From Gammaproteobacteria bacterium (lineage in GTDB: Bacteria > Pseudomonadota > Gammaproteobacteria > Steroidobacterales > Steroidobacteraceae), in NCBI GenBank assembly GCA_028293725.1, contig JAQGOE010000082.1, positions 1 to 33,991 of the forward strand: DNA of 33,991 bases, in the 5' to 3' direction. The notes under the pieces are model-generated. The model saw only the letters and a list, made by a program, of their open reading frames with translations, was not told the DNA's origin and ran no database searches. Positions 33,172 to 33,991 of the stretch are shown in pieces; position 1 is the stretch's first letter; each line of letters opens with the position of its first letter. The translations under genes were made by a program, and so were the position numbers.

Positions 33172-33991
33172 ATGGCGCCAGAGAGTTCACGGAGGTGGCG
33201 CGTCGTTTGCGCGGGTGTCGTGGCGGCCATGGTGTTATGGAGCCGCGCTCACGCCGCCCCGATGGATGTGGACGAGCGTAGCTATAACAAGTTCCGCACC
33301 GGTGTAAATCCCTCAGAGACGACCCTGACGCCGGCGGTCGTCAACTCCAGCGCGAACAAATTTCATAAGCGTTTTGTGTTGGCGGTCGATGGCAAACTCG
33401 AAGGCTCGCCACTCTATGCGGCGAATGTGGCCATCGCCGGCGGTATGCATAACGTGATTTATGCCGGGACGATGCATAACACCGTGTATGCCTTTGACGC
33501 CGACACGGGAGCCATGCTCTCGGCACGCTGGCTGGGCGCCCCCGTAACGGGCGGTGATCTGAGCGCTCTGAAGCCGCAGACCATCCATACGGAATGGGGG
33601 ATCGCGGCTACCCCGGTGATCGATCGCGCCAACAACGTGCTCTACGTCGTTCGCTGGGGCTACGAGAATGGAACGATCGGTCCGACCTTTCGCCTGTTTG
33701 CCCTGAACCCCGGCAACCTCAACCAGGAGCGCTTCGGCTCGGTGTCGATCGATGGCTACAACGCGAACGGCGTCGGCTTCAACCGGTATTTGCAGATGCA
33801 ACGGGCTGGACTGGCGTTGGTCACCAAGCCGACTGGCCAGCAGGCCGTGGTCGTGGCCTTTGGCGGCGGCGAAGGGCAGGGGAGTCCCTCCGGATGGGTC
33901 ATTGCCTTCGATACTTCCAAGCTCGCCAGCGGCAGTCCGGTCGCGGACGTGTGGTGTAGTACTCCTGACAACAGCACAGGGAACGGCGGAG
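33172..33991 (+). CDS. exported beta-propeller-like (PQQ-repeat-like) protein, 3'-truncated by window end
   Basis: The reading frame stays open from ATG 33172 to the last base; 273 codons are visible. GGGGAGGA at 33157 supports the start. A signal peptide (CAGVVAAMVLWSRAHA, cleavage after about residue 28) is followed by propeller-like units: LEGSPLYAANVAI, VIYAGTMHNTVYAFDADTGA, WGIAATPVIDRANNVLYVV, LFALNPGNL and GWVIAFDTSKL. The YAFDADTG pattern is common in PQQ-dependent dehydrogenase-type and outer-membrane propeller proteins, but no cofactor ligands can be checked in this part. Function unassigned; it may act outside the cytoplasm alongside the exported hydrolase. Confidence 0.8.
   Translation, partial: MAPESSRRWRVVCAGVVAAMVLWSRAHAAPMDVDERSYNKFRTGVNPSETTLTPAVVNSSANKFHKRFVLAVDGKLEGSPLYAANVAIAGGMHNVIYAGTMHNTVYAFDADTGAMLSARWLGAPVTGGDLSALKPQTIHTEWGIAATPVIDRANNVLYVVRWGYENGTIGPTFRLFALNPGNLNQERFGSVSIDGYNANGVGFNRYLQMQRAGLALVTKPTGQQAVVVAFGGGEGQGSPSGWVIAFDTSKLASGSPVADVWCSTPDNSTGNGG

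Noticed and set aside
1..33991. tRNA, rRNA, insertion sequence, integrase, attachment site or CRISPR array
   Set aside because: None was recognised on reading the sequence; no transposase or integrase motifs were seen in any frame, although short attachment sites could not be excluded by eye.

Overview
The window is GC-rich, tightly packed bacterial DNA with every gap between genes under 300 bases. A type VI secretion system (T6SS), a TonB-dependent receptor of the 'VVVTAQKREE' plug type and a putative Tat-exported binding protein point to a Gram-negative proteobacterium. The receptor style and cluster layout would suit a gammaproteobacterium near Steroidobacteraceae/Nevskiales/Xanthomonadales. 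That placement is inference; no rRNA or tRNA gene is present to test it.

Left part (1-10006): the 3' part of clpV (tssH), then vgrG (tssI) and a spike-loading and effector module. The module holds a DUF6484 protein, a DUF2169 protein, a ketosynthase-fold protein that has lost its catalytic residues, a DUF4150 PAAR-like protein with a Cys/His-rich HNH/EndoVII-like C-terminus (probable DNase effector), a beta-propeller-like protein (candidate immunity protein) and a TIGR02270 HEAT-repeat-like protein. From memory, the order resembles the Pseudomonas aeruginosa vgrG1b/tse7 island.

Middle (10007-23318): a leader rich in inverted repeats, then ppkA (kinase), an FHA protein, tssJ, tssK, tssL with an OmpA-like domain, tssM, a tagF-pppA fusion and a TPR-methyltransferase coupled to the end of the operon. 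These form the membrane complex, the baseplate adaptor TssK and a threonine-phosphorylation control circuit (kinase, phosphatase, FHA target, TagF repressor). Hcp, the sheath (tssB/C) and the other baseplate genes (tssE/F/G/A) are absent here and presumably lie upstream.

Right part (23315-33991): an apparently unrelated uptake and hydrolysis locus. A minus-strand pair (isochorismatase-like cysteine hydrolase, then metallo-beta-lactamase-fold hydrolase) diverges from a LysR regulator across 97 bases holding two perfect palindromes. Next come a polyamine-type ABC importer (binding protein, ATPase, two permeases), a TonB-dependent receptor, an exported MBL-fold hydrolase overlapping it, and the start of an exported beta-propeller-like protein cut by the window end. 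An 11-bp inverted repeat overlaps the Shine-Dalgarno of that last gene. Together they look like a system that brings a small amide, lactam or lactone-type compound across both membranes and hydrolyses it. The substrate cannot be read from sequence.
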